From Fonsecaea monophora (taxonomy: Eukaryota > Ascomycota > Eurotiomycetes > Chaetothyriales > Herpotrichiellaceae), in the NCBI RefSeq assembly GCF_001642475.1, contig NW_019173957.1, positions 62,001 through 126,000 on the forward strand: DNA of 64,000 bases. Reading direction: 5' to 3'. The position numbers were made by a program, and so were the translations under genes. The notes beneath the pieces were generated by a model. The model did not search any database, was not told the origin of the DNA, and was given only the letters and a program-made list of their open reading frames with translations. Numbering within the stretch: the first letter of the stretch is position 1; each line of letters begins with the position of its first letter. Below are positions 11,280 to 23,276 of the stretch, piece by piece.

Positions 11280-13382
11280 TTATTCGTTGCTGCGAAACAA
11301 CAACCCCAGATAGATGGCGGCGTACATGGCCCACTCGGCCAGTATGCCCATGTCGGCTTTCATGCGCGAGGTGCGCTGGGCGCGGGCGTGGACGGCGTGC
11401 ACGCGCGGCATGCGGCTGGTTTCGAAGGCGCGCAGGGCGGTGGTGAGAGATGGGCCGGTAGTATCAGTATCGGTATCAGTGCCAGGTTTAGGGTTGGGCC
11501 TTGTGTCAGTGTGACTGGATGGATTCGGATTAGAATTCGGATTTGGATTTGGAGCTGCTGTCGCTGTCATTGTTGCGGCCAGATAATGCTCCCGCAATGA
11601 CAGCGCCAGCGCCTCGGCGTCCTCGAGCGCCTGGCTCGCCCCTTGCCCGCTCGACGGCTGCAGCGCGTGCGCGGCGTCGCCGACCAGCACGGCCCGGCCG
11701 CGCAGAGACCAGTACGGCAGCTCGGGCGTCGTCCATGTCGGATATGCTGCGTCCAGAGCCTTTCCGGTCAGGAACCCATTGTGATTGTGGTTGTGGTTGT
11801 TTTGGATTTGGTGCTTTGCATCCCGATCTTGAATGTGACCCTGATCTTGACCTGGTTGTTGTTGTTGAAGCTGCTGTTCCGTGTCGTGTTGCACAAACGA
11901 CAAAATCGCCTGGATGGCCGGGTTGTGCCAGGTCCTGTGTCGGTCGAGGAGCGCGGTCAGCGCGAGTTGCTTGTTGAAGTCGGTGGCTTTGCGGGTCGTC
12001 CTTGGCTCGATATCCTTGTCGGTGTCTGCGCTCGTGCCCGTGCTTGTGCTCGTATATGTGTCCGGAACATTTCCTGCAGACGATGTTGGGATTCTGGACG
12101 AAGGAGTCGAGTAAGGAAATGGGTCTGGGCTGGAACATGTGGACCACCACCCTGCCAGTGGTCCTGGGGCAGGGATTGGCAAGTTGAGATCTATCGCTAG
12201 AGGAGGGGTCTCTGTATCTGTCCCTTCGTTTGACAACGAGGTCGGTGATGGCGACAATGATGCGGATGAGGAGGTCAAATAACCGTACCCAAAGAACCCA
12301 TTCGGCCCAAACACGACGGTCATGCTGCCGGGCTTGTGGCCGGTGGCTTGCAGCACAGATGAGGGCACGAAGCCCCCAACGCCGACGAGACCCTCATAGT
12401 GCGGTGAAATGTAGTCGGTATCGGTGTCTTTTTGGTTTGCATGGCCTCCAAAGGTGAAGAACGGGACGCGGATGTAAGAGAGAATCGTTCGCAGCCAACC
12501 TGCTCTGGTCTGGCTGTTCGGCTCCCGCTCACGAGCATTCAACGCTCCATCTGTTGCCGTCGTGTGGACACCCTCACCCCTGCCCTCATCCTCGCCCTTG
12601 CGAAACATTGCCCGTCGCACAACACTTCTGAGCCCGTCAGCTCCAATGACCAGGTCGGCTTCTTCCTCGGAGCCGTCCTCGAACTTGACGATGTTGCGTG
12701 CTTGTTCATGGCCGATGATCACGTCGACGACTTTCTTGCGGATGATCACGTCGGAAGCTACCCTCAAGACGCGGTCGCGGAGGATTTCCCAGCACGATTG
12801 CCGTGCGATCATGATTCCGTGGTAGGGACACGAATTTCGACCTGCAGTGCCCGCAGCTCTTGACTGCTTGTGGTCATCGAGAGACGATCGCGCGGCGGTA
12901 TTTCCTGGCCGTGCAAGCTCGACCACACCGAGTCTGAAGCCTCTTGCCGTGCTGAGTTCCCACTGCTCAATCGGATGCCCTTGTACGGCCATTTCCTCAA
13001 TCAAGCTGCAGGAGGGCTGATCCTGAATGTTCGCCTGCTGGCCCTCTGTTTCGTCCAGGCGAGCAAGAACGTCTAGCCCGTTACGCGCGATGCCGATTGC
13101 GGCCCCGATCGCTTGCGGAGTGAAGATTGGATCTACCCCGTTTGCTGAGAGTGCATTCGTGGTGGACTCGTCGTCCGAGTTGTAGCTTGCGGCAGCATTC
13201 GCCAAAGAGACATTGAAGTGGGACTGGTGAATGTCGTGAGCTTCGTAGATCTTGATCTCATATTCTTGTCGTTCTTCTGCTCGGGCAGCAGGACTGGGAT
13301 TGTAGAGCACCAGGTGTTTGCGCAGAAACAGGTATGTACTCAGGCCTGAGATGCCAGCGCCGATGATGATGATCTTAGCCAT
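11280..13382 (-). CDS. FAD-dependent monooxygenase with large low-complexity inserts
   Basis: A single uninterrupted 700-aa reading frame. The N-terminus has the dinucleotide-binding fingerprint GAGISG (residues 8-13). A DG-type motif (GADGLRSVVR) lies at about residue 245 and the second FAD motif GDAAHALQPSSGQG at about residue 567; together these define the salicylate-hydroxylase-like (PF01494) flavoprotein monooxygenases, which hydroxylate aromatic or polyketide-type substrates using NAD(P)H. The family is usually 400-450 aa. The excess lies in Ser/Thr/Pro/Asp-rich segments (about 375-470), a Gln/Asn/His-rich segment (about 510-555) and a Pro-Asn/Thr-Asp repeat (about 615-655). A hydrophobic C-terminal segment may be a membrane anchor. 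Substrate unknown; no biosynthetic neighbours. Confidence 0.85.
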   Translation of the reverse strand: MAKIIIIGAGISGLSTYLFLRKHLVLYNPSPAARAEERQEYEIKIYEAHDIHQSHFNVSLANAAASYNSDDESTTNALSANGVDPIFTPQAIGAAIGIARNGLDVLARLDETEGQQANIQDQPSCSLIEEMAVQGHPIEQWELSTARGFRLGVVELARPGNTAARSSLDDHKQSRAAGTAGRNSCPYHGIMIARQSCWEILRDRVLRVASDVIIRKKVVDVIIGHEQARNIVKFEDGSEEEADLVIGADGLRSVVRRAMFRKGEDEGRGEGVHTTATDGALNAREREPNSQTRAGWLRTILSYIRVPFFTFGGHANQKDTDTDYISPHYEGLVGVGGFVPSSVLQATGHKPGSMTVVFGPNGFFGYGYLTSSSASLSPSPTSLSNEGTDTETPPLAIDLNLPIPAPGPLAGWWSTCSSPDPFPYSTPSSRIPTSSAGNVPDTYTSTSTGTSADTDKDIEPRTTRKATDFNKQLALTALLDRHRTWHNPAIQAILSFVQHDTEQQLQQQQPGQDQGHIQDRDAKHQIQNNHNHNHNGFLTGKALDAAYPTWTTPELPYWSLRGRAVLVGDAAHALQPSSGQGASQALEDAEALALSLREHYLAATMTATAAPNPNPNSNPNPSSHTDTRPNPKPGTDTDTDTTGPSLTTALRAFETSRMPRVHAVHARAQRTSRMKADMGILAEWAMYAAIYLGLLFRSNE

Positions 13383-13888
13383 GGTGGGAGAAGAGACTCA
13401 TGCGAGTAGAAAAGCCATAAAGAATGAAGGAAACCTGACAAGTCCATCAATGGCGAGGCAAGGTGATCAAGAGAACAAGGAGCCCATTATATAGACATCT
13501 TGATCCTGCTGCGGTATGCGTTGTGGGACAGGGATGTTGGTAGCGGCCGGTGCTCGCGTCACCAGGGAAGTCATAGTTCGTTTGCTATATCTCACCCTAT
13601 ATAGTGCATGGTGCCCAGATGTGGTAATTAAACCTCTAGCAGCCAGCCGTGGGCAGGTATTGCGGAGAAGAGCCCAATGGAAAATGTTGGTGCCTGCGCT
13701 TGATGTGAGGCGCACGCTGTGATTGGTGAGTGACTGAGGGACGACCGAAGCAATACGTCGGATTCGGAGAATTTATGACAACTAGAGAGAGAGCAAGGGA
13801 ATAACCACCTTCTTTGGTCACCCACATTCAAACCTAACCTCAGGCAAGTGCTCGTTGTGATAGACGACACGTAGTCAGCATGTGTCCA
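13383..13888. other. Intergenic upstream of monooxygenase
   Basis: 506 bases between the monooxygenase start and the 3' end of the next minus-strand gene. No coding sequence supported; it should contain the monooxygenase promoter. Confidence 0.5.
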
Positions 13889-15788
13889 TCAGCGGTGGCC
13901 TTCTGGTGGAGGTATGCCGTCTTCCGGCCCTGTTCCTGGTATCCGTTTTGACAGTTGCTTATCCGCTGGACCATCATCGCTGCTGTCTTTGCGAAGTCCA
14001 AGTTTCCCCAAAGCGCTGGAGAATCTTCCCGTCAGGCTACGCTTGGCCTTGCGACGTTCGCGCGCTTCCCGTTCCTGAGCCTCGCGTTGCCGCTCCAGGT
14101 ACAGCCTCTCCTTCTCCGCGCTCTGAGACTTGTCCCGCTTCGCCTCTTCTTCCATCTTGACTTTCTCTGGATTGAGCAACCTATCCTTCTCATGCACGAC
14201 GCTCTCGTTGACTGCCTTGATGCGTTTGCGAGTTTTGGTGTAACTCTCCAGACCGACCAAGACTGCATAGCTGCGGGAGATGGATACATGCGACATGTCG
14301 ACACCTTCATCTCGAAGGCTGTGCACAAAGGCTCGAAAATTCGCCGCCGGTGGCCGATAATGCCCGCTCAAGGGCGACAGCCGTCTCAATTGCCCATGTT
14401 TGACTTTGATCAATCCTGCCGCCAGGATACGTGCACCGTGTAAGAATGATGAATGCTGGAACGCCCCTGACTGCTTGTACCCAATGTACAGTCGAAACGA
14501 AGTATCGCAGACGAATATCCACTTATGTCCTTTCTTCAGGCTTGTTCTGACCATGTGGTTGAACAACACTGCCGCACTGACATGCTTGACCTTGGACAAC
14601 CCTCTGGCTCGATGGAACTGGTCTCTGATCAGCAACGGTTAGGAGTCAAAATGATTGAAGGAGACACATACTTCCTCGTTGACGTATCTTTCCCCTTCAT
14701 CACCCGCCGTATTTTCGTCTTCATCCTCTGATTCATCCGAAGAGCTGCTCTCGGAGTCACTCGTACCTGGCGGTGGCACGTTATACCTCCATTTCGGCGC
14801 CGAGTCATCTATGGGGACGATCCCATTGACGCTGTCTTTGAAAAGTTCATCCTTGGTCCAAACAAGTTCACCATTCTTGGCCCAGACAAGCAACCCTTTT
14901 TCATTGACCTTGACGAGATAATTCAGACGTTCTTCGCGTGACAGATATCGCACTTGCTCCTTGTCAAGCCGTGCCCGCCTACACTCTGGGAGGTCCACGT
15001 TCTTGCCATCGCCTTGGTCGAGCCAGTAAAAGAAGGTTTGATCGGTGTCCTGTGTCTTCCAATATGCATGATATCTGAGAACGCAGTGTGAGCTTGTGGT
15101 AAAGTCATCCAACAGTCCGAGTATAAGAGGCACTCACTTTCGCAGATTACTCCCATAACGATGTTTTTGGTCGACCATCTCAAGGAAATATTGCAAATCC
15201 ATCATCTTGGCAGTCTTCTTCCTCATGGCATTGGCCTCGGCTCGTTTCCTTCTGGCCGCTTCCCTCTCTTCTTGGGTCATATCGGCGAGTGAGCCCACGG
15301 TGCTTTGAGTATCTACATCGGAGGAGAAGTCAGAGACGGAGGGGGAACGATCGTCGGCGCCAGCCCTGCGGGCAACCTCTGCGGCTCGACTCCATTTTAA
15401 CCTCGCAGGAGATGTGGTGCCCTGGGCCGTGTCTGTGTCATGGAGAGAAGAGGACGGCGGTTGCGGGGACGTGTGTGCTTTGAATTGGGCGTCTCGCACC
15501 GCCTGTCAAGTTTGTCTCGGTCAGGGCTGCAGCACGACAAACGGGTCGTGACTAACCTCATACCACCGCGTAGAGGCATCCAAGCCAAACCCATTAAGTT
15601 GGCGACGCGCACGGTGACCTCTGTAGGTTTTCTGGGGCGCGGGTCAACCATTGGCAGTTCGAGAGGGGAGATGGCGAGAGAGTCCCGACCTGAATTAGGA
15701 CTGCCGCCTTCTTACTCTCCTCCGCACTGAGATCTGTCTTGGACGGCTCAGAGGGTTCCTCGGAGGCTTTTACTGGCTCGGCCTCCAT
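13889..15788 (-). CDS. IQ calmodulin-binding motif protein (IQM-like)
   Basis: Exons (minus) 15788-15690, 15631-15557, 15502-15138, 15074-~14672, ~14624-13889; roughly 558 aa. An IQ motif spans the first junction: ...LIQ joined to KTYRGHRAR fits IQxxxRGxxxR. A central domain (WY...HRYGSNLRKYHAYW, then 'TDQTFFYWLD...') and a final domain ('GHKWIFVCDTSFRLYIGYK', 'FQHSSFLHG') match the plant/fungal IQM family, calmodulin-binding proteins of unclear biochemistry. The last ~100 residues are a Lys/Arg/Glu coiled-coil-like tail. ATG at 15788 is the first in frame. The last junction is a problem: the best donor (GTATGT, 14671) and best acceptor (CAG before 14624), with a good CTAAC branch, are one base out of phase. 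A GTGTCT donor five bases downstream with a CAGAG acceptor would restore frame. Confidence 0.82.
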
Positions 15789-18700
15789 GGGATAGAATTC
15801 GCATGTCAAAGCATTGGGCTGTTCGTGAATTATCACAGTTCGGCACTGTTCGGAGAATCACCGTTTCGCAGACGATGGCAGTACGTCAGCGTAAGGCTGA
15901 AACTGGAGGTGGCGAGGCTGTCTATGAACAAGCCAACAACCCCCACACTGGGGTCGATGGCGGACATCTCGCAATCTTCGTCACTCTTTCGTGCAAGGGA
16001 AATATCAATCAATTGCTCTACCCTGTGCAGTTACCCTTTTCTTGGTTCATCATTAGAGCCACAGAGCCCTACCGTGCCCAAATCCACGGGTACACTCACA
16101 GATGTCGCGCGGCAAGGTGAGAGTAGTAAAACACTGCAGGGTACGAGACATTCAGGCCGCGGCTTCGCGTCTGTGGCAGCTGCTTCAAGCCTGGTCCCTT
16201 AGTCTATTTACTAGGTACAGCGGAGAGAGCCACCCTCGGACGGCCCACCCCCGGACTACCCGCATTCGGTCCACCGGAAGACAGCAGAGGGGTGGCGGCA
16301 ATTGAAGGCCGATAAAGGGGGTGGGGAGCACGTTGGGGTAAAGAAGGCACTGTCCAATGTGCACGTTGGCGTTAGCAGGATAGCTGAGGGCAACGTCCAT
16401 TGTCCAAATGCCATCCGTGAAAAGAATCCCTGTGTACGCCCACGTGCGTCTTTGGGGTTTTCCAACCCAGCCTGTTTTTAGGAAGCAGGGTTGGAGCGCA
16501 GTCCCTAACGTCTCGATCCTGGAATCCAACCGCACTGCGATACGAGTCCCTAAGACGTGACCTTTTTCCCAGCTTGACAAATCCAAAAGCCGACTTCTTG
16601 GAGGAGGGTCCATATCGCTGGCCCATTCACTTTTAGGGTACGCGATGGCGAGTAGTGTTTTGTCTTACCTGCTTTGGTTCGCAGAGATCCGGATCCGAGA
16701 CTTTCGGACCCGAAAGCACCTCGAACACCTAGCTTTAGTCATCTGTTTTACGAGGTAGTCCCTTGCTGTACCATTCACATCATCGACTTCCACACCTCAC
16801 GCATGCATGCCAGGCAGTATGAGGGCTACTCTCCGGTTTCAGGTTGGAGGTCAAGCACCAGTACATGTCGACGTTTGGTTGAGCGGAAAGGTGGACAACA
16901 TCCGTTGTGGTAAGGCTTCGCGGGGGTTTTCAACTATCGGGGCACCGGTAGGATCGTCGCTGGAGCATGGTTATGCCGGTCTTAAACGTTACACAGGGGA
17001 TCGACGAGAAGTGTGATTTGGAAGTAGTAAGGGCAGTCAGGCGGTTGGGCATTAAATACAGATATCGGCTCTTTCAACCATCTGTTATTGAAAGTGTCCC
17101 ACAAGCAGGTAGGAGAAGGTGGGAAGTTCCTCAACAGTGGCAGGGATAACATCCAGTAGGAGGAAAATTCGTAAGGTCAGGGAAAGACACGGGTTCGTTA
17201 TTGTTTAGAGTTGGAGATCAGCAATTGTTACTCGCAGAGGGACACAGGGACTACATGGAAGTACAAGTACTTGGTACATGGTCTATGATCCTTGCCGCCA
17301 CTGCCGCCACTGCCACCCTCAATATGGCAAGAGAGTTCCCACTCGGTTATTGGAGATGAGGTGCAAGTGAAGTGTGCTCGTAGGTGAAGTGAAGGCAGTG
17401 AAGCAGTGAAGTGGAGTTGACTCGAATAGAGCGAGTCAAAATACAGGCAACAGGCTGCGGAGGTCGGAGAATGATGACCGACGTAATGCAGTCAGACTCA
17501 GGATTCTTTCTTTTTAGGGACGTGAGGGATCAAGGGCATCCACGAGTCAGACACACCTGACTCCTTCAAAGCTGCCCGCTCCTACCTACAAGTACATACC
17601 TACTCATACACACCCAGGTAAGAAGGCACCTTGCCCTTTCTTGGCGGAAGGTGCCACTGGTGCCACTGGTGCCACTCGCTCCCCGCCTCTTTCTCTCTCC
17701 TCATTGCTCAACTCTCGTCTACAAAACTTGTCTGACTATCTTTTACTCGCATAATCTCCTGCGCTCGCCACCCAGTCAACCAAATCCCACTCACCTGACT
17801 TGATTCTTCTTGGTATCTCCGTAATACCCCCATCCCCCATGGGATTCGTTTCCCACCCCGCCAGCTCAGTGGTACAATCGTGTCAGCCCAGCCCCATCTG
17901 TCAAACCTTCGAGAGAGCTAACTCCGTCGCAGTCTCGAGAACTGTTCTCGGGACTGATGCTGCACGCTAGTGTATCTCGGAGAGCCGCCCTCCTTCACGT
18001 CCTTGCCTTCTCTCTTCTTCTCTCCCTTGACCTCGTGCTCGGCCCCCCAGAGGACAACATAGCCTGTGTCTCCACAAACTCTCCAACCACCACAGAAAAA
18101 ATTTTCTATCAGACGACCTGACTGGCTCTGGCAGTCCTTCCAAGGCCCTCCCCATGGGCCATTGCCGTCTTCACAGTAGCTCGAATAGCCCAGCATGCAT
18201 ATTCCACCGGCACAAGTCCACCCTAACTCTGTATAACTGTTTGAAACGGTTCCGGCCAGGATAAATCGGCACGGATGAAGATCGGACCTCTCTCATTTAA
18301 CGGAACATTACCTAGCTTTGCTTTTGTTCACGCTACCTGGAAGCTTCCAACCCAGTTCGTCTGAGCTGGACGCCCTTGCCAGTGGGGAAGTTCCTCCTCT
18401 CCTCTCCACGTGTGGCTTAGTGAAAAGGTGTGCTCGACAGTCTGGAACTCCTAGCCCGCGGCATGAACTCCACGGGAATTCTTGTCACCAGTGGCAGTCT
18501 CCAGCCGCGGCTCGTCAAAGCCACCTCCAGAACACAAGTGCGAACGCGAAGAGGGCTTGGTACGTGGCCAAGTCTACCACTGACCTCCAGGCCTTCGACC
18601 GGGGGTGCTCGAGATCGCTTGCTGGTCCAATCGCTGATCGCCAACCAGCTTCCACCCAGCCGGGGTAGTCCGGGGTAGGGATGAGCAAAAATGGCTTTGA

Positions 18701-18998
18701 GAGTTCAATTGACTCAGTTTGTTTTGCCCCGTTATTGGAGCCCAGGCTGGTGGACCTAGGGTCATCTTGGTTCCGTTTAGGTTTTCCCCATATCAGTTTC
18801 CAGGGACCCTCGTTTGTACCAAGTACCTGGGGTGCCCCTCGCTATTTTTTCTCTCTCTACCATCTGTTCTCTTCCCTTCTCTGTTCTCACTTGCAAAAAC
18901 CCCTCAAGTGCTCTTGAAAACACCCTCATCCCTTCCCCCATTCCACACGCCTCTGTGCTCACTTGTGAAACCTCACCTCGACCGCCAACAGACTCACC
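15789..18998. promoter_or_regulatory. 3.2 kb gene-free region upstream of the FarA-type regulator
   Basis: Divergent upstream space of the IQM-like gene and the Zn2Cys6 regulator. Only short frames without codon bias or domains are present. It holds minor tandem repeats (17651-17676 and near 17293-17316) and CT-rich stretches near 17690-17800 and 18840-18960, the latter immediately before the regulator's ATG. An unusually long leader with short upstream ATGs is plausible for a regulatory gene. Confidence 0.45.
17651..17676. repeat. GTGCCACTG tandem repeat (2.9 copies)
   Basis: Nearly three head-to-tail copies of the 9-mer GTGCCACTG in the long upstream region of the regulator gene. Confidence 0.85.
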
Positions 18999-21587
18999 AT
19001 GGCGACCACCACCCATACCCAACCCAAGAGGAAGTCTTCCACCGCTGGACTGGCAACTGGAGGGAGGACGGTCAAGCGAAGGGCTTCCAAAGCCTGCCAC
19101 TGTTGTCGTGGGAGAAAAGTGCGTTGTGATGTGGTCGAGAGTGGAATTCCGTGCACGAACTGCCGACTCGACGAGGTTGAGTGTGTGGTCACTGAAGGAA
19201 AACGTCGGAGGAAATCCTATGCCGACGGAGAGCTCTTTCACCAATCTCCCTGCAATTCGATAGAGGAGGAGAAGGAAATTCCACAATTTCCCATTTTTGA
19301 CGACATCGACGAGCTGAACAACTTTGTCCCGACTTTGCCCAAGTCCGAGCCAACCCATCCCCAGCTAGCCCTGGACGATGAGATGGTCCATCACAAACCC
19401 CATATGCTTTGTAAGTCTTCTCCTTCCTCTAAGCTTGGTTTCCGACGCTGATGGAGCATCTGTCTAGACCAGACACAGGGTCGCCGCTTGAGCCAGGATG
19501 ATCGTTTCCGACGAATGTCGACAGTCGGCACCAACCACCTTTCTCCGCCCCTCCTCTCCCCAGCAATGTCCTATTTCCTCCAGCAAACGAACCGGGTGAA
19601 TATTGTCCTACCCCCCTATTTGCAACCCATATCTCCCCGGATCATGAGCGAAGATTTGGAGTATCTGCAGAAGAAGGGAGCGTTTTTGATCCCCGAGACA
19701 GGCTTCCGCAACGAGCTGCTCCGCTGCTACGTCCAATACGTGCATCCCTTCCTCCCCATCGTCGACTTGCAGGACTTTTTGACCGCCATCGAAAGGAACC
19801 AGCCCACCAACACCGTGAGCCTCTTGCTCTTCCAGGCCATCATGTTCGCCGCAACCGCATACATTGACATGCGCTATCTCATAGCCCAGGGTTACATGAC
19901 CCGGAAAGCTGCCAGGAAATCTTTCTTCCAGCGAGTCAAGCTCCTGTACGATTTTGATTACGAAGTCGATCGAGTCACGGTTGTGCAGGCTGTCTTGCTG
20001 ATGACCTACTGGTACGAGAATCCTGATGACCCAAAGGATGTATGGCACTGGCTGGGTGTGGCCATATCGGTGGCTCGAACCATCGGCCTTAATTGTGATA
20101 CCTCGAACGCTTCTCTCATGACCTTGCAACAACGCCGCCTCTGGAAGCGCATCTGGTGGTCCTGCTACATGCGGGATCGATTGATCGCCATCGGGATGCG
20201 GCGTCCGATGCGCATAGGCACCGGGGATTTTGACGTGCCAATGCTCGAGGTTTCGGATTTTGAGACCGAGCCCTTACCGGCCGATCTCAGTAGAATGCTC
20301 GGAGGCTGCCCTGCCGTGAGAGACACTGCGAAGCGCGTTACACTGGCCAAAATGTGTATCGGCCTTGCCGATCTCTGTATCCGCATCACCCAAGTTCTCG
20401 CGGTCCAATATTCTACTCTGGGGCACAAGATTGGGGCAACTCAAGAGACTACAATGAGACTGGTTCCGAAGAAGTCAGCAGCAGACCCATGCGATGTAAT
20501 CCGGTGTGATCGCGCACTCGACCAGTGGCACAAAGACCTTCCGCATGAGCTCCATTACTTTGCTCCTGATTCGCGCGAGCGGACAAGCACTAATGACGGC
20601 GAGGTCATTAACCTCCATCGAGCTCTGCTAACTGGAATCTACCTCACCGCCATCAGTGCATTGCATCGGCCACAAATACTCCCTTCGGCTCCAAATGTTG
20701 TGGTTGCCCCGGAGCTCCGAGAATTGTCGAGGAGGAAGGTTCGCGAGGCCGCCAACGATATTACCGAGATGTACAAAGAACTCTTTGCGCATGATTTGAT
20801 ACGATACCTCCCCAACACTGGGGTAACATGCCTGCTTCCTGCCATTATCATCCACCTCCTGGATATCAAATCCAGCGACTCCAATACCCGGCAAGCGAGC
20901 ATTCGGAGATTCCAATTTTGCATGCAGGCCTTACAAAGACTGCGTGAGATGTATGCTTCTGCGGATTTCGCCTTTTCCTTCCTCGATGCAGCAGTGCGTA
21001 AGACCAATGCTCAGGTCTATGCTGCTGCTGGGGCCACACCTGGGATGAAGTCGCCCTTCTCGACCAGCTCGACTGGAATGGACCAGAAGAAGTTTCTCCC
21101 AGGACCGCTGTTGCTCACGCCGCCTCCTGAGGCTATGCACACGGCGAGCTTGCTACTCATGAACTCGACGCTAGCCCCGGAAGAGCGAAATCTCATTGCT
21201 GCGTACACCCCACCAGAGTCGGATATGAGCTTGAACCCCCATCAGACCACCGACGAAGCACTGACCAAATCGGCGGACATGACAATCGAACAGAACCTAG
21301 GGTTTAACTGTACCATGGATGAGGATCCGACACACGCTGGTTTTGAGACCCTTGTCGACTTGGAAGGAGGCACCGATCTGTTTTCCACTGTCGAAGATGG
21401 CCTGGATTTGAATATGCAGTGGCTTCAGGGATTCGATGCAGATAATCACACTCCTAACTCTGGAGAGTTCGCCTTGGAGACGATTGAAGAGGTAGACGAG
21501 CAGCGGAACCAATGCGGTTATGCAGAACAGCCACTGGACGCCACCGATGAGCTTGTACTTGGTTTGGCCATTCAGGGTGAGGCTTGA
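18999..21587 (+). CDS. Zn2Cys6 transcription factor, FarA/Ctf1-type (fatty acid / cutinase regulator)
   Basis: Exons 18999-19410 and 19468-21587 give 843 aa. Six cysteines at residues 33, 36, 43, 52, 55 and 62 form a Zn2Cys6 DNA-binding domain. Its sequence (KACHCCRGRKVRCDVVESG, then CTNCRLDEVEC) is the very conserved version found in FarA/FarB of Aspergillus and cutinase transcription factor 1 of Fusarium. The fungal-specific transcription factor domain (PF04082) covers about residues 220-480, including the 'ARTIGLNCD' and 'RRLWKRIWWSCYMRDR' hallmarks. The C-terminus is acidic (about residues 740-843), a likely activation region. Known role of the family: induction of beta-oxidation, peroxisome and lipase/cutinase genes by fatty acids through CCTCGG-like sites. 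ATG lies in CACCATGG context. FarA versus FarB orthology is undecided. Confidence 0.9.
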
Positions 21588-23276
21588 GATTTTGCGATGC
21601 GTAGGGAATGGTATATATAAAACATGACATTTTTGTGTCTTTTTGAATCAGTACAACAGGATGATTTGAGGACAGAACGAGGCTGGATATTGCTTCACCG
21701 TTACCAGAGCTTAGGAAGATATTGAGGTGGTATGCAGATCATTGGTTTGTTTAGAAGCGAATCAAGTGACAAAGTCTGCCTGCGGCCAATTTCCCTTTTC
21801 ATTCTCTTTATTTCTTCGTCGTGCCTCGCAATCTCCTCAACACAAATCGTCTTATTTCGTCTTTCATATCAATCGTCCATCTCATGTCCTCTTGTACTCT
21901 CTGCTTGGAGAAGTATTGAATAGCCATCAGGGCCTCCAATACCCCACCTCAAGCTCAGAAGATTTCGCCCCCGCCAGTTGATCGGCGGTGGCCCGTTCAA
22001 CCTCTACCCTGCAATGTCACATTGAAAAAACATGACCAGTGGCAAACGAGATAAGGGAGCTCGCCTTGACAAAAAAACCCCTTCGAACTCGGCCTCCTCC
22101 GCAGTCAGCCGACCCGTTTGACGAGGACACGCTCCAATCACACCAAAACGACGTGAAAGCCTTCTACCTGAATGGGCAGTGTTTGCACGCAACTGGTCTA
22201 GGGACCTGGCATCCTGGCCCTCCTCCATTCTCCGTCACTATCCGCGGTGTCCAGCGCCAAGTCACAGAAGCTTCGAAGCTTTCGAAGCTCCGCCACGCAA
22301 TGCTTGTTCATTGCTGTTTGCACTGTCACACAAGGTGTTTACCGTGCCCGCATCCTCGGGCAAGCGATGGTTAAAAGATGTTTTACAGGGTAACACGCCG
22401 TTTCGCAGCTCCGAAGGGTCTTCCAATGATTTCTGGAAGCTCGGTGCACAAGTAGCGAAAGCCCAGAGGGATCGTGTGATTGGAGGTCGGTTCTCTCGAA
22501 GCTTTGGCGAGGAATATTGTCTGCATAAACAGTACTGGCTGTTCCCTGTCGTGCCTGGCCACATTGGCCAAGTCACAGGCTGGGGATCTACCACCATCCT
22601 GATGCAGAATTCCCCGAGAGGTGCAATCTTATCTCAACCTAGCCCCATTGACTGGCAGAAGCTGTCATTCATGCATTTGCCGTAACATCCACTTGGGCAC
22701 CTGCCTTATGTGGACCGGATCGCATATGGAAATGGACGCTCTCCCGTGGGATCAAGTCCTTTGACTGGACCGCTGCAGCTCGAGCTTCTCTACCCGGCGT
22801 CAGACTCCCTTTGTTCAGGGTCACTATAGCTAGGATCCCTGTCTCAATACTACTTCTTGTCATGCTTAACGTCATCGAATTATGGCCAATGCGTTCCTGG
22901 TGACTGAGCTGCAGCAAATCGCCTTCGACGAGATCACACCTCGGTCGATTAACCAGCCATCTCTCACAGTCAGGTTCGAGCTAGTGAAGTCACTAGAATG
23001 ATTGCTACTCTTTTTGAGCGTGGAGTCCGTGCAGATAGCAGTCAGATCGTGATCAGAGGTAGGTAAAGTGGTAAATCATCTGCTACTTAATGTTGTCGCG
23101 CGACCCCATTCCTCTCTCCCTTCCTCACGCAGCTGTCCGTGTCTGCTAGGTGGTGGTTGCTAAGTCACACAACAGCTGCTCGGTTTGAGGCCAAACTAAA
23201 GGGCAGCCTTCAACTGATCTTCCTCCCTCACGTTCGTGTTATTCTTCTACCTCTAGCGATCTGAATAGCTATCGTG
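21588..23276. other. Intergenic between regulator and carboxypeptidase
   Basis: 1.7 kb. Frames around 22000-22700 are open on both strands but show no domain, no consistent splice pattern and no Kozak-like start; I do not call a gene. The last ~200 bases (CT-rich) are the probable carboxypeptidase promoter. Confidence 0.45.

Noticed and set aside
11530..12150. 206-codon minus-strand frame rich in Arg and Ser
   Set aside because: Frame-shifted shadow of the monooxygenase low-complexity region.
16185..16613. 142-codon minus-strand frame in the long gap before the FarA-type gene
   Set aside because: No recognisable domain, no splice pattern, and overlapping frames of equal quality.
22039..22685. 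Possible small genes between the regulator and the carboxypeptidase
   Set aside because: Open on several frames and both strands; no conserved motif or plausible start.
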